Below are positions 11,225 to 20,845 of a stretch of DNA of 60,642 nt, one piece after another. The notes beneath the pieces were generated by a model. It had not been told where the DNA came from. It did no database searches and saw nothing but the letters and a program-made list of their open reading frames with translations. Positions within the stretch are counted from its first letter, which is position 1, and each line of letters begins with the position of its first letter. The DNA comes from Gnetum montanum. Its lineage: Eukaryota > Streptophyta > Gnetopsida > Gnetales > Gnetaceae. The stretch spans positions 8,493 through 69,134 of the forward strand of contig MNCI01027502.1 in the NCBI GenBank assembly GCA_015680685.1, read 5' to 3'. The position numbers and the translations under genes were made by a program.

Positions 11225-11268
11225 TCATCTTTTTCAACTTAGTCATGGGGGAGATGGCCATCCATGCT
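11225..11268 (+). other. E2 pol tail with internal polypurine-like motif
   Basis: CAACTTAGTCATGGGGGAGA (11236-11255) encodes the QLSHGGD tail of pol in one frame and is also a G-rich tract almost identical to the true polypurine tract at 13185-13199. The same motif ends pol in E1, E3 and, altered, E5. Confidence 0.7.
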
Positions 11269-13184
11269 AACTATATAAGTGGCTCCTCAGTTTTGCATCT
11301 TTTTTTTTACACCTTGTTACTTTTACAAATTTTTGTTTTACACATTCTTTATCTTACACCTTTTTGTTTTTTATGTTATTAATTTTTCAAGTTTTTTGTT
11401 TTACAACATCATTAGTATGTTTTATTTTTCTTAAATGTTTTACAATTTTTAGTATATTTTCTCTTATTTGAATGTGATGTTATTATTGTGTTTAGTAATA
11501 ACATGCCTTATTGCCAATTGGGTACAATGTGCTTTGATGGATGTGGGCATGAGCTAGCTAGTTATTTGATTATTGGTGTCTAGATTCTATTTTTGAATTT
11601 TGTTACTAATAACTAGGACATGGGTTTTTTTCATGAAATAGGTAGTGAGTCCACAACATCCATCCATCCATAAATTCTATGGTTTTCCTTGTTCTGGAAA
11701 TGTGTAGTCTCTTTTTCATTAATAAAACTTTAATGAACTAGTGACCTTGGTAGTGTTCGAATTTGGAAAGGATTCAATGGTTTAAATAGGGTGTGACCTC
11801 AATGGGATTTGATACTCTTTGTGCCTTTCTACTTACTTTGATGCATGTGTGTCTTCATGGATTTCTTACCTTTTCATGTTGACCAATAACAAGAAATTGA
11901 ATAAGTCTTTGCATGGTGTGGTTTCCATAAAAAAAAATGATGGAAATTCAAAGCACACCCCTTAGAAAAAATAAACGGGCTACAAGCACTAGTTATGGGA
12001 CTAGAAAGAAATGTTACCCATGCCTGAAGGTCCTCTCTAACTAAGGCCCTTCCTCACTTCCTACTTCTCTTTTTTTCTTTAATAAGTAATGGTGGTTGTT
12101 CTGTGGGAGAACTCTTGTGTCTCAAGGGGGTGGACTGGTCTTAGAATGGTTATGCGATGTCACTAAACATGGTTGGTTTTGGTCTAGACTAAGGATGGAT
12201 TTTATTAGGTCATTCAACCACAAAATTCACAAGGGACTTCATGTGATCTTAGTTGGGAACTCCATTCCACTCTCTCTCTCATCCACCTATGCTTTCCATG
12301 TCTCACCTCACTATCGGTTTCATGTTCTTGTTCAATGTCTTGGTTTGATGTATCAAAAGTCTTAGGTACTTCCCTTCGGGCTTTTGTACTTAAACATTTT
12401 GTAACCATTAATCATCCATGGGGTCCACGAACTTCTTAGTTTGAAGTTATGCAAGGGAAATAAAAGGAATGTGCTTACTTTGGGGAGGATCCACTTGCAT
12501 ATCTTTTGGTTGGGTTAGTTAAGTTCTTTATCATTAAACATTCTCACAATCAAATCCTTTTGCATGTCCCATCAATGACATCCAATTGTGCACATCTTCA
12601 CAACATTTTTTAATAAAATTCCGTTTTTATTATTGTGAATTCTTAAATCCTCTTCAAGCATTTCATCGTGTTTGAACTTTTTAGACTTTAATGGACTGCT
12701 TATCCATTTCACCCAATTCCTCAATTTTCCAACTAACACTATTAACATAATGAATCCACCATAATCAAAACCTAGTCAAGTGTAATCACCGACGAGATAA
12801 GGTACTTCAAAGCTGCATGTTACACATTGCACACTAATCTATGAGTTTTGTTGTGATTGTAGTGGAAAGCATGGATTGGAAGTAGGGCTATCTTTACCAA
12901 TGGATAAGTAGTAGCACCATGTGACAAGGGCCCTAAATGATCGTTGAATCTTGTCCCTCACTCTTCAACTACCAAAGGAGTTTGATGTTAGCTTTGTCCA
13001 AGGTGTTTACTTCTATTGTCATGAACATCCAATTTTGTAAAAGATTATAAATTTGTACACGGGCACCTAGAATTTATCTATTTTGTCTAAGTCAAGTTTG
13101 CATGTCAGTCAATAATTCCATGCCTACCCACTATTTTGTAAGGAACTTGCTCCTCCTTTTTTTCACTTGAGGATGAGTTTTCAT
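11269..13184 (+). other. E2 post-pol non-coding region
   Basis: About 1.9 kb without a convincing gene. It has TTTTGTTTTAC-type units (11300-11420), the CATCCATCCATCC block (11658-11672), the GTGTGACCTCAATGGG segment (about 11790) and the GGCTACAAGCACTAGTTATG block (11978-12050). An 89-codon frame follows (12096-12365). No palindrome cluster and no third ORF are visible here, unlike E3, E4, E5 and E6, so that part appears deleted. Confidence 0.6.
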
Positions 13185-13199
13185 TTAGTCATGGGGGTA
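13185..13199 (+). other. E2 polypurine tract
   Basis: TTAGTCATGGGGGTA lies immediately before the 3' LTR. It is the plus-strand priming tract, with counterparts at 44578-44593 (E5) and 58418-58431 (E4). Confidence 0.8.
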
Positions 13200-14062
13200 T
13201 GATGAATCATGTTTAGTTGTGCTCTAATATTGGATATGCGATATCAGGTCCCAAGAAGTAATGTTAGATATCTAATGTCATGAGATGTATGTTGGCCCAT
13301 AAATATAGTGCTTAGGCACATAATTTGGACATTAGTTTTTGTCATTACATAGAAAAGCTCTTGTAGTTTGTTTTCTCTAGAGTTAGAATATTTTCCAAAG
13401 TGCCCGCAATAAGAGTCATTGAGTGTATTGATCTAATTGTTGAGCATTGTTGTACCTGAGCATGTTAATATGTGTAGAAATAAAGATGAGCTTTCTGATC
13501 AAACCTTGCAACACATTGGCTATCTTAAATACTTTATTTATGCATTTAATGTTTCATGAAATTTTCTTTACTACTTCCAAGTAATTAAGCTAAAGTAAGC
13601 TAATTAGATTCAATAGTTGTTAATTAATTAAGCACATAAGTATGGTTGCTTCGAGCATGCATGTAACTCTTGGTAATTAAGCAATGCTTAACATTTGTAA
13701 ACCCAATAGCATTATACGTGTTCAGGATGTGCATGGAAAGTGGGATCAAATACTTATGTTAGGATAGTTAGTTATTGATCAACAATTAGATTAAGTTAAA
13801 TTGATTATAAATTATGTTTCAACTTGTTCTTAATCCTAGAAAAATAATATATAAAATAATAAAAAAATCATATGCCTCAATTATACTTAACCATACAATT
13901 AAGCTCCACAAGTATAGTTAAGAAGACAACAATTGTCATGATTAGATTTCACATTCTAGAATCAGTGTACTTAAGAACTTAGGGTCTATAACATTTGACT
14001 GAATCACATGTGAATGCTTGTGATTCGTATGGTTGGGCATAGGGGTACCTTGTTGCTCATCA
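13200..14062 (+). repeat. E2 3' LTR
   Basis: An 863-bp LTR starting TGATGAATCATG right after the G-rich tract and ending TGCTCATCA. It has the decayed GATAT cluster (13218-13290), then CATAAATATAG (about 13300). Shared with the 5' LTR: the TTAATGTTTCATG region, the AAGCTAAAGTAAGC region and the GTATGGTTGGGCATAGGGG end. Confidence 0.92.
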
Positions 14063-15544
14063 TTGTGCTACACTCATTCCTCTACTCCTAGCTTCTCCAA
14101 AAATTTAAACGTATGCCATGATAGCAAGATTAGGGAAAAATGTTGCAAAAGTGCTTAAGATCTCTCCAATGTAGTCTGTAATTACCTCCACTACAGTCTC
14201 CTAGTCCTTGTGTGGCATGAGCAAGAACTATTACTCCTTTCTCTTCCTCCAACATGAAAAGGAAGGGTGCTACATTCTTGGAGATTTTAGAGAATACTTA
14301 CTTTGGAATGAACACAATAACTTCTTTGTCATTGGGGTTGGTGCATAAATAAAGGCATGGTCTCTTTGCACAAAGAATATTAGGGCTAGTTTATCCATCA
14401 AATAGTTGATGATCCTGACAACCTCATTGACATGGATTATGGCCAAATGATACACTAAGAATTCACTAGTACTTTCAAAGGCTTATTGTTATCCCTACTA
14501 TTATGTGAAACTCCTTAGGCATCTAGTGGTTGTTGCCATTTCAAAAGTCATCTTTGGTGCTATAGGTAATGGTGGAGATGGCACTTCTTCATCTTGAAGC
14601 TTGGCAAGAGCCTTATCCTTCATCATCTCCTATCATGCTACAACAACATCCTTTAGATAACATCATTAGCATAGTAGGCTATACCTTTCCTTTTGTAAAG
14701 TTTGGGAAAGGAGTATGTCTTTGTATCATTCTCATTCTCGTTTAATCACTTCTTGAATCTCAAAAAGATGAGTTAGGAAAGGTTGATCTAGAGCTTCCTA
14801 CTTAGAGATGCACATGCCCTTGTAGAGAAGGTAGTTGTCTTGATTGGCCTTATCATGGGATTGAGGCAATAGGATACGATTTTGAAATATGCTCATTCTA
14901 CTTTGGTAAGAACATCATAGTTCTTGTAGTTCACTCCATAGCATTGTTGCATCCATTCTTTCTTTGCTTCAGGATGTACTTGGATGAATACCTTTGCTAG
15001 CTTTTACCTAGTGTTAGACAATCTAAGGGCTTCCACTATGACCTCAATCAAATAGGAGATGGTGATATCCTTTATTTTGATTGTGGCATCTCCTTGGCGA
15101 TTGTTCTAGAAGAGATAAGTTTCTCCCATGTACCATTACCTACTTGTGGAGAGAGCATGCCATAGTGGAGACTGTTGTAATTGGGTTTTGACCTCTTCTA
15201 GTGCTAACTCAAGGAAGGGCTCGAAGTTCAACTCTTTAAGGATTAAGTTGTAGACTTCATTGCATTACATCTTTTCTAGGCAGGCCTTAGTGAGGATGAC
15301 ATCCAAGTTGGGCCTAGGTCTTAGAACCTCATCTTCCTTGGATTGCTTTGTTTTTGTTGGGAATTTGATGAACACATTCCACCTCAAGCTCTTCTCGCAA
15401 GGGCCCATTAACATGAGTCATCTCTGCAGCTTGTTCTTTTAGTTACTGTTGCAGTTGTTGTAGTAGTTATCCTCTTTCTTCTCAAGGTTGCTTCTCCCTA
15501 GGTTGTAATGACCCTCCTGCTTGCTATCTTCATTTTGGTGCCAT
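14063..15544 (-). pseudogene. E3 third ORF, proximal fragment
   Basis: Minus-strand start ATGGCACCAAAA at 15544 (MAPK...), similar to MALKRG in E5 and MPPKRP in E4. The frame is broken but reads a segment resembling E5: YMGETYLF.NNRQGDATIKI and IEVIVEALRLS, against WYLVETYQFW and AIMEVLNIS in E5. A further open stretch is at 14270-14455 (YHLAIIHVNEVVRIINY). It is cut at 14063 by E2 and resumes at 6037. The middle segment loosely recalls the plant-specific domain annotated as putative plant transposon protein; that comparison is from memory. Confidence 0.6.
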
Positions 15545-15989
15545 ATGTAGTCATAAAAATAACCCTAATTTATTTATTTTAATTTAATCCTCTTAAATTT
15601 GGATACATTTAAATTGTTTGTTTGGGTTAAGTTTGGTAGAAAATTTGAAGCTTTATCATTAAGTCCTTTCTAGTAATTACAGGTGTATGAAAATAGTTTA
15701 CTATTATTTTATTTACACTTCAATGAAGGTTGATTATTGGTATTAATTCTTTGGGTCATTATTTTAATAATGCTTTAATACCTACTCTACTAGGTGTTAG
15801 AAAAATGTTTGTTAAAGCCTAACATTGATTTCCACATGATGTTAGGCATACCTCCGAAAGCTCAAGGATAAAAAATAGCTAAAATGGGTAAGTGGTGAGG
15901 AAGTTATGGCATTGGGAAGGTTTTGGACTTTGAAAATTGTAAAAAATCCTTTTGTGTTTGATGAAAAATGTGAAAAAATAAGCTAAGTG

Positions 15990-16070
15990 TCATGTTTATA
16001 TATAGTATTTTTATATTATGTCGATGAGGATGCATCAATATATCTAACCACATTGATATAGCCATTTGCA
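15990..16070 (-). promoter_or_regulatory. E3 internal promoter-like module upstream of the third ORF
   Basis: On the minus strand a short cluster of TCGAT and GATAT sites (16066-16016) is followed by a TATATATAA-like box (about 16009-15998). The third-ORF ATG is about 450 bp downstream. The E3 LTR has the same arrangement (sites at 27989-27935, TATATAAATG at about 27930-27919). No activity data; inferred from recurrence in E4, E5 and E6. Confidence 0.45.
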
Positions 16071-17228
16071 ACAATTTTTTTTCAATTAAAAAACTAAGGG
16101 AATTTTGAAGAGTCTAGGGATAAAACAAGAGTCAAATGGAAGCTAGAAAGCTATAGAATTAAGGCAACAATATCTTATGAGATTATGGTTCATGAATTGG
16201 AGTGAATCGAGTGTTTGGAATGGGTAAATAGGATATGTTTTCTAAAAAAAATAAGCATAAAATTGGACAATGTAGGTTATCAAGATTGTTAGCAACTGAA
16301 TTGAGGCTTATGGTCATGGGGTTTAAACTAAAGGAACAAAGAACTATGTAATTGGGTCCTTTCCAAAGCAGACTAAGGACTAAAAATGCCATTGCATAAC
16401 CACATCATAAGGAGTTCATAGGCATCTTCTATATCGAACGGTAATTCAGGTTAAACATCATACCTTTATAAGGAATTGTCTTGGGATCATGTAGTCTACA
16501 AAGTGAAAATTAGTAGATGACCATGGTATGAGGTAGTGAGGTGAGAGAATGGAATGTTAGAATGGATCTAGAGAGAGAGAGAGAAGAAGAAGAAGAAGAA
16601 GAGGAGGAGGAGGAGAAGGAGGAAGAAGAAGAACCTAGATCATAGCTAAAAAAAGATCATTTGTAAAATGCGTGATTAAGGTGATCTAGATACTGGTTCA
16701 TTCAGAGTCTAGACCAAGTCCATACCATTAGAAGTGGCCTTGAATTAATATGTGTTTCTCCTTTCCTACCATCCTAAGTCTATAACAATCATAGAGAAGG
16801 ATCATATCTTCAAGAAAAGAAGAAAGGAGAAGGAGGTTGTTAGAGATGCTGAAGGATGAAATTTAGGCCTTAGTTAGAGGGGTGACTTTAGGCATGAGTA
16901 ACATATCTTTCTAGCCCCATAACCAATGCTTGTAACCCAAGATATTTATTCAGAGGTTGTTTTTATTCCTAATTTTTTAGGAACTATACTTTACAAAGAT
17001 GTACTTTCTTTTATGGATCATAGGAGAAGTGACAATATGTTTCATAAAAACTCAAAAAATCCCCTTGAGGCCACACCCTTTTTCATTCTCACTTTGTCCT
17101 TTTTTGGTTTTTTTGTTAACAAGATCACATATTACCTTTTAGTTTTAGTGTGAAAGAACCATTGTGCTGCCATGATATAGATCTGACTGTAAGATAGATG
17201 GAATGGGTGGATGTTGTTAGCTTACTAC
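16071..17228 (-). other. E3 post-pol non-coding region, left part
   Basis: No gene seen. On the minus strand it holds the ACAACATCCACCCATTCC block (about 17218-17195), the GTGTGGCCTCAAGGGG segment (about 17085-17060) and the GGTTATGGGGCTAG..ATGTTACTCATGCC block (16938-16865). They come in the same order as in E2. This identifies the stretch as the continuation of E3 beyond an interruption at about 17229. Confidence 0.65.
16572..16632 (+). repeat. Purine microsatellite (GA)n(GAA)n(GGA)n
   Basis: An uninterrupted purine run of GA, then GAA, then GGA, then GAA units, in the E3 non-coding region. It could form triplex DNA and is likely length-polymorphic. Confidence 0.95.
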
Positions 17229-17740
17229 CTGGTTGTTGGCACATATTTGCCATTCCATGGAGCAGCAACAAAATGTGCTAGTACTTTGTTGCTAGTACTT
17301 AAAGTGCAGTTCGTTACGGTATGATGGCATGCTGAGGAATCAATCAATTCAGAATAAATGCCCTGTTTGTTATGAACTATCGGTATATTCATAAAAAACA
17401 TGAGTGGTTTTTGCATATTTATTGGCCAAGAATCTTAATTTTTTCATAACCCAGTTGACCATAAAAAGTGGAAGGTCACAATTCCAGAGTCTTCAGATTT
17501 AAAGAATCTAAAGAGGTTCTCACCTCAATCGGTGAATGTGCATCAGATCTGAAAAAAAAAAGTTATGGGAAATCGAAGCAGGTAGATAAGAAACTGTAGT
17601 CGGAAGTGTGGTGGAGGAGATCGGCCATGCCCATTAGGCTGCAACAGGTTTGCTTATCGTTGCTGTTGTAAAAGAGAGAGTTTGATGAAACTACCTCTTA
17701 TAATCAAGAACTGTGTCTAGATCTGCTGCCAAAAATGTGG
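17229..17740 (-). other. Unassigned DNA, possible copia protease trace
   Basis: A 63-codon minus-strand frame (17225-17416) contains ELIDSSACHHTVTN. It recalls the copia aspartic protease DSGAxxHxT region, but the match is short and lacks the rest of the domain. The left boundary near 17229 is where similarity to the E2 post-pol region stops, so an insertion into E3 probably begins here. Nothing else recognised to 17740. Confidence 0.3.
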
Positions 17741-17744
17741 AGGC

Positions 17745-17890
17745 TTNATTGAGCTAAGCATACACAGCATCAGCCAAGGTTGTTTTGCCAACTTGCCCTA
17801 GTCCATAGATCAACACTGCTACAACATTCTTTTCACTGTCTAGCTTGAGGTACTAAATGACACTTGCCACTGATCCCTTATGGCCACTAC
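17745..17890 (-). pseudogene. NLR (NB-ARC) gene fragment with P-loop
   Basis: The minus strand reads LDSEKNVVAVLIYGLGQVGK, then TTLADAVYA, the Walker A region of a plant NB-ARC resistance protein (consensus GxGGxGKTT). The second Gly of GGVGK is Gln here. A stop sits before YLKLD and another after VYA, and an n lies at 17747. Only about 45 residues are recognisable. RNBS, GLPL, MHD and LRR parts are absent, so this is a relic, perhaps carried in by a mobile element. Confidence 0.75.
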
Positions 17891-18053
17891 ATCAGTAGAT
17901 TATATATTTTGTTTGGATATCTGTGATTCAGTCTTCACACCATTGATTAATATAAGTTGCATGAGCAATACCAAGTACGTTAAACTTTTGTTTAATTCAG
18001 TTTTACGTTTGTTTAAATGCTCTTGTTGTGATTGGGCATTCATAAATTTAATC

Positions 18054-18313
18054 AGANTCTGGGTGTAGACGATTTCCTCATAAGTAAAGACCCAACTCAG
18101 ATGAAAAATCCGAGCATGTCTCTGGACTACATTGTGGACACCGTCTGTACTGAACATGCCATGCAGCTGTTGCTGAACCTGCTCAACTGCGATGGAAAAC
18201 TTGCCATTGTGGGTCTTGAAATTTCTCCCTTGGTCCTCATCTCTGCACGAAGTGTGATCTGGGGCATCCAAGAAACTCAGGAGATGCTGGATGTCTTGGC
18301 CGAGACGAGGTGA
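18054..18313 (+). pseudogene. Cinnamyl alcohol dehydrogenase-like (MDR family) fragment
   Basis: Plus-strand frame: LGVDDFLISKDPTQMKNPSM, then SLDYIVDTVCTEHAMQLLLN, then GKLAIVGL and ETQEMLDVLAE. This is the end of the NADP-binding Rossmann half of plant CAD-type zinc dehydrogenases, where LGAD.FLIS, DYIIDTV, NGKL.IVG and KETQEML are usual. It begins at an n (18056) and stops at TGA 18311-18313. The catalytic zinc-binding N-terminal half and the C-terminus are absent. The conserved GG(S)xIGG before KETQEML is degraded. Confidence 0.75.
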
Positions 18314-19140
18314 AAGTGCCGAGTTCCTGTTGATGTCAGCTTGGGGCATCGCTGGGTCTCTGCCATTCACGCAATGCGTTGAGTTTGTGAATGCCATCAT
18401 CCATTTAATGCGTCAATGACGTCCAAGTGTTGGTGGAGGCCAAGGTTGTAGGAAATGAGCTGCCTAATGACACCAACCCTACCAATGTGTGGAACAGACT
18501 TAGTGGCTGCATCAACCCCATTAACCACGTGGCAATCATCAGGCAGCTCAATGCTTTGTACAACACCATGTGAATGCTTTATTGATATATTCGACATTAT
18601 GACCATAGGAAAAATATTAAGAGAAAAAGAAAAGAATGTATTCGGATCATGCTTTGAGAGTGTTTCTTGGGGTTTTTTTCTTTGGCATTTATCTTTTAGA
18701 GGCAATCTAGCATTGCCACCACAGTTGGGCCTATTACTCGACTAGAAGGGATGGCTAGTCCACTTCCCATCCTACTTTGGTGACTTGCTTGTACTGGCTC
18801 TGCCACTCCATACTTGGCATGACCTTTAAGATTGGGTATAAATGCCTTAGGTCAAAACCCCAAAAGTTACCTCAAGAGACATGTTCGCTATTATAATGCA
18901 CCCTTTTGGGTCATGTTATGATAACAATAACACTTGTTATGAAGAGGCACCATTTTGAATATGCAGCAACATCATTTGCAAATGGGAGCACTACAAGAAT
19001 GACAATAATGATGGCAAGAATGACAGAGTCAGGTGGTGCAATATTCTTATTTAAACTTAAAATGAAGACCTCTTATCTAATAAGCTTGACCATGGACATT
19101 TCTATTTTATAGGAAACCAGAATAAAGATGTTTGCTACCC
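18314..19140. other. Unassigned gene-like DNA, then nothing recognised
   Basis: A plus-strand stretch, about 18418-18570, reads VQVLVEAKVVGNELPNDTNP then NVWNRLSGCINPINHVAIIR without stops. Base composition is more balanced than its surroundings, as if exon-derived, but I do not recognise the family. The two minus-strand frames there (18397-18705 and 17900-18400) look like antisense shadows. From 18750 to 19140 nothing is recognised. Confidence 0.35.
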
Positions 19141-19141
19141 C

Positions 19142-19161
19142 ATATATATATATATATATAA
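19142..19161. repeat. (AT)n microsatellite
   Basis: A run of alternating TA of about 20 bases. Confidence 0.95.
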
Positions 19162-19204
19162 AAGATGAAATGTAGTTTATTTGATAATCATCCAACATGA
19201 CACT

Positions 19205-19360
19205 TGGTAACTATATATTTTATTTCTATAGTTGTAACTTCCCATAGAAGTTGTAACTTACTATGGTAGTTATAACTAAATCCCCATAATGTTTGTAACC
19301 TGCTTTAATTTCTCATGCTGATTGTAACTACCCAGAAGCCACTATAAAAAGAGCTTCAAT
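19205..19360 (+). promoter_or_regulatory. Promoter-like DNA with repeated GTTGTAACT
   Basis: Five copies of a GTTGTAAC-like motif occur between 19225 and 19332 at spacings of about 18 to 40 bp. They are followed by ACTATAAAAAGAGC (about 19340-19355), a good TATA box. Clustered short enhancers before a TATA box are typical of plant LTR promoters, including copia LTRs. No matching second LTR was found in the window, so the owner is unknown. Confidence 0.45.
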
Positions 19361-20639
19361 AGTAGAATAAAAGGAGGAGTTTTGGTAAAAACTTGGAAAA
19401 ATTATTGAAGATTACTTGTAAAGAATGACTTGCTAATTGCATCAATAACTCATCTACTTTGTTTTAGTCCTGTGAGTTCCTTCTCATTTTGTCTTAGTTG
19501 CCTAGGTAATGGTTTAGATAGTACTATGCTTGGCATTCAATTTTGGGATTTTCTGATTACTCTTATAGCTCTATTTTTCTGTAATTCTAGACTTCTATTT
19601 AGTTGCCATATAATAGCTTATGTTGTCTTTGAAAAACATCTTGAGCAATTTAATAGCAATGTCTTTATGAAATTGCCTGTTTGAGTCTAGAGGATCTAGA
19701 AAATTTTTGATACTTTGACCTAACTTGAAATAGCTTCATTTTTTTAAAAGTTTATTGCCTTGATATTTCAATCTTCAAATTATGATTTTTTCTTTGATAG
19801 CTCTATTGTTTACAATTCTTGACAGCTATTAACTAGCTAAATAAAAGCTTATACTTTGTCATTTACAAACCATTTTGGTGGTTTAATAAGAGTGTCTTAT
19901 ACAAAATTACTTATTAAGCTCAAAGGGTTTGGATAATTTGTAATACTTAGATTAAATTGGAATAACTTTATTTCGAAGTGTTTCCTCATGTTCAATTTAT
20001 CTTTCTTGAATGTTTGAGATTTCACACAAATATGCTTTTCTTTCTTCTTCTCTTTTAAATTCCATCGAATCTTGCTCTATTTCTAACTTTCTTATGGATC
20101 TTTCTCTCAAGGGGAAAATTTGGAGTAGATTTCTATATAATTGTGCTTAAGCATTTTGGTGAAATTTTATTTGTTTTAAGAAATGTACTATAAAGATTAT
20201 ATAGACTAATTTACTTGACAAATTATGAATCTTTAATAACTCATAGTATTCAACTAGGTTAGCTAAGTTTTTATTATAATAGCCAATTACAGTTTCATAC
20301 ACAAACCCAACCATTTCAACATTCATAATAGTAAACACACATTTATGTTTAGTTTGCTTTATTACCATTGAGTTTATTTGGAGGTATTTGGGCCTTGGTG
20401 TTTCCAAAGACCAGTAACTCAAGTTTGAAGAAACATCTTTGTTTCATGTGATCTCAATCACGAGATTGAAGGAAAACTTTGGCAATCCCAATTGGTCGCC
20501 AACACTAGTATCATTGAAAAAGTGATAATACATTAGTAGATAGCATAATCCAAAAACAAAGTGGGCATGTATAGATAATTACAATTGTGATACTACATTT
20601 AATGTTTATCAAAATTTGCCACAAAAATGGAATAAAATC
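19361..20639. other. AT-rich unassigned DNA
   Basis: Short frames only (84 codons at 19430-19684 plus, 91 codons at 20147-20422 minus) with no family features. The right part, from roughly 20460, is probably E3 post-pol DNA, because it adjoins the E3 T-rich tract. The exact end of the insertion that began near 17229 could not be fixed; ACTAC near 17224 and near 20589 is a weak target-duplication candidate. Confidence 0.35.
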
Positions 20640-20815
20640 GAATATCATAAGAAAAGAAAGAAAAAGATAAAGTAAAGGAAAAGTAAAGCAAAGTAAAGCT
20701 AAAGTAAAAGTAGAAGTGAAAGTAAAATATATAAAATATACAAAATACCAAAAGGTAAAGAAAATGAAAAATTTATAAAGAACGATGTAAAACAAAAAAG
20801 AAAAAAAACTTTCAT
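20640..20815 (-). repeat. E3 T-rich post-pol tract (CTTTACTTTA units)
   Basis: The minus strand is T-rich with repeated CTTTACTTT and one TTTTGTTTTACATC unit. It lies at the position where E1, E2 and E5 carry TTTTGTTTTAC units, just after the pol end. The 94-codon hydrophobic minus-strand frame here is a by-product of the repeat. Confidence 0.75.
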
Positions 20816-20845
20816 ACTCTTTAAGGTATTAGAGTATATGGTCTT

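Larger units (their letters stand above)
6038..14062 (+). mobile_element. E2: complete but defective Ty3/gypsy element with target duplication
   Basis: Both LTRs, primer site, polypurine tract and a perfect 5-bp target duplication TTGTG (6033-6037 and 14063-14067) are present. Coding relics run gag, protease and the first part of RT. RNase H and integrase are absent, and no third ORF was found. The LTRs differ by many substitutions, so the insertion is old. It interrupts the third ORF of E3. Confidence 0.93.
6033..14067. repeat. E2 target site duplication TTGTG
   Basis: TTGTG at 6033-6037 directly precedes the 5' LTR. TTGTG at 14063-14067 directly follows the 3' LTR. Five bp is the usual Ty3/gypsy target length. 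Confidence 0.9.

Noticed and set aside
17225-17416. Copia protease
   Set aside because: Only the DSSACHH stretch fits; not enough to call a gene, so noted only as a possible trace.
17900-18705. Two long minus-strand frames (166 and 102 codons)
   Set aside because: Opposite the CAD-like fragment, no family features, and one crosses an n.
20511-20795. 94-codon hydrophobic minus-strand frame that looks like a membrane protein
   Set aside because: Produced by the CTTTACTTT repeat tract; no start context or homologous copy.
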